A stretch of 64,000 nt of DNA from MAG-121220-bin8 sp965655865 (GTDB lineage Bacteria > Bacteroidota > Bacteroidia > Flavobacteriales > Flavobacteriaceae): the NCBI GenBank assembly GCA_965655865.1, contig CBFHJJ010000001.1, positions 62,001 through 126,000 on the forward strand. The letters run 5' to 3'. This document shows, piece by piece, positions 62,646-64,000 of the stretch; the first letter of the stretch is position 1, and every line of letters starts with the position of its first letter. The translations under genes were made by a program, and so were the position numbers. The notes under the pieces are model-generated. The model was not told the origin of the DNA. It worked only from the letters and a program-made list of their open reading frames with translations, and did no database searches.

Positions 62646-64000
62646 ATGAGTAAATTAATAAGGGTAAATATAAATTTAGATAATAGTCATTCGTTGACAG
62701 ATTTCCCTGTTGATATTTATAGTGGAACCACCACAACCAATGCGACAAATTTAATTCTTTCAAATGTAACAACAAGTCCGATTGATCTTACTGTTGATGA
62801 TGAATTACTAACATTCGGATTAAAATTAGTTAGTACGGGTTGTTTAGACCAAGTACTATTAATTGAATCACCAAGAGTTGATTGTGAAATGTGTGCTGAT
62901 TTTGTTGAACAGATTGAAACAACCCCACAAGTCACAAATCCACCATTAGTAAATTGTATTAATTCCTTAACCTTTATTGTTGAATATAATGGTAGTGGTG
63001 CTAATGGATCACCATGTCCTGGTGGTCATGGATGTAATAGGGCGAAGTTCGATATTATGGCGAATAGTGTAAATATTGGTCAGGTTAATATGAATAATGC
63101 AGGAGGAATATATGATGATCTAAATCGACCACCTAATTACCCTAACTATCCTGGTGCCAGTTCGGGTGACAGATATAATGCATTATCAATAACATCTCAA
63201 CAAGCTACGAATATTGCTAATAACTCCCCTGATGGTCTTATTGACTTCTCGTTTGACTGTGCATGTGTATGGTCAGGACCTAACCAAAACTGTCAAGGTT
63301 CTACTTGTCATACTGATGTTAGTTGGGTTAGAATAATAAAAGACATGGGATTATCGACAGAAGAAGAAATGTATAATGGTTGTCCTAATGGTAACTTTAT
63401 TGAAGATTTCAATCCATGTACTGAAACATTACCAGCACCAACCCCACCACCTACACCTGACGCAACACCAGCACCAACAAATGAATCAACACCAGTACCA
63501 ACAAATGAACCAACACCAGAACCTACACCTGACGCGACACCAAACCCAACACCTAATGCAACTGCAGAACCGACACCACCACCAAGCGATGGTGCAACCC
63601 CACAACCCACACCTAACCCTACACCAGAACCAACTCCACTACCGTCCGCTAATTGTGACTTTGATGTTGATGTAAATATCGCAGGTCCAACACCAGAACC
63701 TACACCAGAACCTACACCTGAAGCAACTCCTAATTGTGATTTCGATGTGGATATTGATATTGCGACTCCAACACCAGAACCATCACCAGAGCCAACTCCT
63801 GAAGCAACTCCTAATTGTGACTTTGATGTGGATATAGACATAGCAACTCCTACACCTGAACCATCACCAGAACCAACACCTGAACCAAGTGCTAATGTGA
63901 CTTGTGTGTGTATAGAGTTTACAAACGCATCTAATGGTGATAGAATTGGATATTACGATGATTGTGGTGGAATTCCACAAAGTGTGACTGTGGCGGGATA
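62646..64000 (+). CDS. Fibre protein with Pro-rich stalk, cut by window edge
   Basis: At least 451 residues, open at the right edge. The N-terminal module (LIRVNINLDNSHSLTDFPVD) is followed by a Cys pair and a domain of about 160 residues (TFIVEYNGSGANGSPCPGG; GHGCNRAKFDIMANSVNIGQ) ending in Cys-rich loops. The stalk (from about residue 265) begins with PTPDATP units and continues with three anchors (NCDFDVDVNIAGPTP, then NCDFDVDIDIATPTP twice). The last visible part, VTCVCIEFTNASNGDRIGYY, resembles the Cys-rich tip of the SprB fibre. The function is inferred as adhesion. Confidence 0.75.
   Translation, partial: MSKLIRVNINLDNSHSLTDFPVDIYSGTTTTNATNLILSNVTTSPIDLTVDDELLTFGLKLVSTGCLDQVLLIESPRVDCEMCADFVEQIETTPQVTNPPLVNCINSLTFIVEYNGSGANGSPCPGGHGCNRAKFDIMANSVNIGQVNMNNAGGIYDDLNRPPNYPNYPGASSGDRYNALSITSQQATNIANNSPDGLIDFSFDCACVWSGPNQNCQGSTCHTDVSWVRIIKDMGLSTEEEMYNGCPNGNFIEDFNPCTETLPAPTPPPTPDATPAPTNESTPVPTNEPTPEPTPDATPNPTPNATAEPTPPPSDGATPQPTPNPTPEPTPLPSANCDFDVDVNIAGPTPEPTPEPTPEATPNCDFDVDIDIATPTPEPSPEPTPEATPNCDFDVDIDIATPTPEPSPEPTPEPSANVTCVCIEFTNASNGDRIGYYDDCGGIPQSVTVAG
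63436..63895 (+). repeat. Pro-Thr stalk repeat with three NCDFDVD anchors
   Basis: The first half carries the TPDATPNPTPNATAEPTPPP units of 60807-61050; the second half carries three NCDFDVDIDIATPTPEPSPE-type anchors as in the giant fibre. The last two anchors are nearly identical over about 80 bases. Confidence 0.88.

Noticed and set aside
63308..63841. A 177-codon open frame on the minus strand
   Set aside because: Antisense to the stalk of the last fibre gene; no independent evidence.
1..64000. tRNA genes, integrase, insertion sequences or attachment sites
   Set aside because: No cloverleaf in the gaps, no transposase or recombinase motifs and no flanking direct repeats were seen.

Overview
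The window is part of the genome of a large, AT-rich, T4-like contractile-tailed phage, probably recovered from a metagenome because one scaffold gap of 97 N remains inside a fibre gene. The host is probably a member of the Bacteroidota. This rests on SprB repeats (the domain of the Flavobacterium gliding adhesin) in one fibre gene, on a promoter of the Bacteroidota form TTG-N20-TATATTTG before the nuclease gene, and on the near absence of Shine-Dalgarno sequences in favour of A-rich leaders. No tRNA, CRISPR array, integrase or insertion sequence was seen. Terminase, portal and capsid genes lie outside the window.

Layout. 1-5116: the C-terminal part of a family B DNA polymerase, a gp13-like neck protein on the minus strand, a probable PD-(D/Q)xK nuclease, and a convergent SNF2-type helicase. 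5169-24370: the tail module in nearly T4 order (gp14-like, gp15-like, sheath gp18, tube gp19, gp26-like with a frameshifted gp51-like extension, tape measure, a giant baseplate protein with an OmpA-like insert, a gp53/LysM-like wedge protein and a giant hub). 24415-34025: two small unknown genes and a Dps-like protein, then replication and nucleotide metabolism (gp32-like SSB, UvsX/RecA, FEN exonuclease, DnaB-like helicase, class Ia ribonucleotide reductase NrdB-NrdA). 34113-44839: baseplate wedge gp25 and gp6 and large peripheral baseplate or virion proteins. 44839-64000: an array of at least seven fibre/adhesin genes built from shared parts.

The fibre array is the most unusual region. Many of its proteins combine a short beta-rich N-terminal module, a stalk rich in Pro, Thr and Ser, and a variable tip. 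About 20 copies of an anchor resembling NCDFDVDIDIATPTP are scattered through three genes, and two tips are von Willebrand factor A domains with a DxSxS motif. One protein carries three cadherin-like domains followed by about 14 SprB repeats. The shared DNA cassettes could let the genes recombine and exchange tips.

A conserved octamer, TATTTAT(A/T/C/G), lies just upstream of at least 16 genes, mostly structural. It is the reverse complement of the T4 late promoter core and turns with the gene on the minus strand. It is proposed as the late promoter of this phage. Two further points are a probable +1 or -2 programmed frameshift in the tail chaperone position and a branched RNA structure between the SSB and RecA genes.
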